A stretch of 64,000 nt of DNA, taken from the NCBI GenBank assembly GCA_013285705.1, contig JABDHA010000004.1:1-64000 (forward strand), read 5' to 3'. The notes under the pieces are model-generated. The model searched no databases and was not told where the DNA came from. It saw only the letters and a list, made by a program, of their open reading frames with translations. Position 1 is the stretch's first letter; each line of letters starts with the position of its first letter. The translations under genes were made by a program, and so were the position numbers. Positions 63,494 to 64,000 of the stretch are shown piece by piece. The DNA comes from Acidobacteriota bacterium. GTDB lineage: Bacteria; Acidobacteriota; Terriglobia; Terriglobales; Acidobacteriaceae.

Positions 63494-64000
63494 CGAGCGC
63501 TGGCTGGTCATTTGTGGAGGTTGCCGCGTACCTGCTGGAGCGCGAGGAACGGGAAGTGGTTCTGGGCGATCTGATAGAAGCGGGCGAAAGCGCATGGCTG
63601 GGATTGTGGGATGTGCTTGGCTTAGTCGCACGCCGGCAACTGGTTCCTTTGAAGAGCTGGCGTCCATGGCTTGCGTCGTTCGGCCTGGCGCTTCCGGGCA
63701 GCCTTCTTCTGATGGGATTTTCTGTCTCTATCAGCCAGACGTATCAACGGCTCATCCACCCCGCAGTTTTCAAAGCGACGGGGCTGACGATAGGCCCTGG
63801 ATTCACCTTGTTGCTATGCAATGTCCTGTTGCTGATCGGGTGGTCCTGGACAGGCGGCTTTGTCATGGGGTCGGTGTCGCGGCGGACCGTACGAGTGAGT
63901 GCCGTTTTGTCCTTCCTGCCATGCGTGTTTTGCCTGGCGAGATTTCGGGTGGAATCCCTGTCGCGGTTTTGCCTGCTCCTCTTTATGTTTCCTGCGGTCT
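63490..64000 (+). CDS. Membrane protein co-transcribed with padR, 3'-truncated by window
   Basis: Open frame running out of the window, at least 170 codons. Start at ATG 63490 has GGGAG upstream and a four-base overlap with padR; an in-frame ATG at 63460 (MGGEPEWEQL) is an alternative. A soluble start (SFVEVAAYLLEREEREVVLG) with EREEREVVLGDLIEAGESAW is followed by at least three hydrophobic stretches (FGLALPGSLLLMGFSVSI; GFTLLLCNVLLLIGW; LSFLPCVFCLA). In acidobacteria PadR genes are often followed by ADOP permeases or small membrane proteins; this looks like the latter. Function unknown. Confidence 0.8.
   Translation, partial: MTSAGWSFVEVAAYLLEREEREVVLGDLIEAGESAWLGLWDVLGLVARRQLVPLKSWRPWLASFGLALPGSLLLMGFSVSISQTYQRLIHPAVFKATGLTIGPGFTLLLCNVLLLIGWSWTGGFVMGSVSRRTVRVSAVLSFLPCVFCLARFRVESLSRFCLLLFMFPAV

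Overview
The window reads as chromosome of an acidobacterium of the class Terriglobia (relatives such as Granulicella, Edaphobacter, Silvibacterium or Terriglobus). The evidence is gene content typical of that group: a duplicated orphan FtsX/MacB permease, a von Willebrand-type secreted protein of the acidobacterial VWFA-related family, TolB/TPR sensory-regulator proteins, a PadR regulator coupled to a membrane protein, a bacillithiol synthase, and a GC-rich sequence with many GTG starts. No phage, insertion sequence, rRNA or CRISPR array was seen. All assignments come from reading the sequence and remembered family motifs; no database search was run.

Layout. 0-5.4 kb: the end of an aldo/keto reductase, a secreted protein of unknown function and a large secreted glycoside hydrolase. 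5.5-9.8 kb, minus strand: a lower-glycolysis block (gap, ridA, pgk, tpiA) broken up by hairpin repeats and by a small GIY-YIG nuclease gene lying between two direct repeats. 10-14.7 kb: a P-loop kinase-like protein, an osmoprotectant ABC importer operon ending in a DinB protein, and ribA. 14.7-18.3 kb: a LytS-type kinase, then a ChbG-like deacetylase with bshA, then tRNA-Val. 18.5-26.3 kb: a diguanylate cyclase, a small orphan protein, an alcohol dehydrogenase, an S55 peptidase, the VWA protein, a YdeI protein and a DUF2934 protein. 26.5-29.2 kb: a flavin monooxygenase divergent from an ATP-grasp ligase.

29.2-34 kb: recO, glyQ, glyS and an NTF2-like protein. 34-43 kb, minus strand: the orphan permease, then the protein quality-control set tig-clpP-clpX-lon. 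43-48.5 kb: an Imm50-like protein, a CPCC zinc-ribbon-like protein, a lipoprotein aldose epimerase, a family-5 uracil-DNA glycosylase, a DUF3309 peptide, tRNA-Gly and htpG. 48.7-57.4 kb is the most accessory-looking part: an EAL protein, two paralogous TolB/TPR proteins with different N-terminal modules, and between them two frameshifted protease genes and a vanadium haloperoxidase. 57-64 kb: a two-component sensor with a receiver-only partner, an HtrA protease, a GNAT acetyltransferase, and a PadR gene whose start lies inside a 47-bp near-perfect palindrome, followed by a membrane protein cut by the window end.

How the parts fit. The housekeeping blocks (glycolysis, proteostasis, glycyl-tRNA synthetase) are conventional. 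The most noteworthy features are non-coding or degenerate: REP-like repeats that bracket a nuclease gene and enter coding sequence, the PadR palindrome, a probable non-ATG start or nonsense codon in the ATP-grasp gene, and the decaying protease segment between the two TolB/TPR paralogues.
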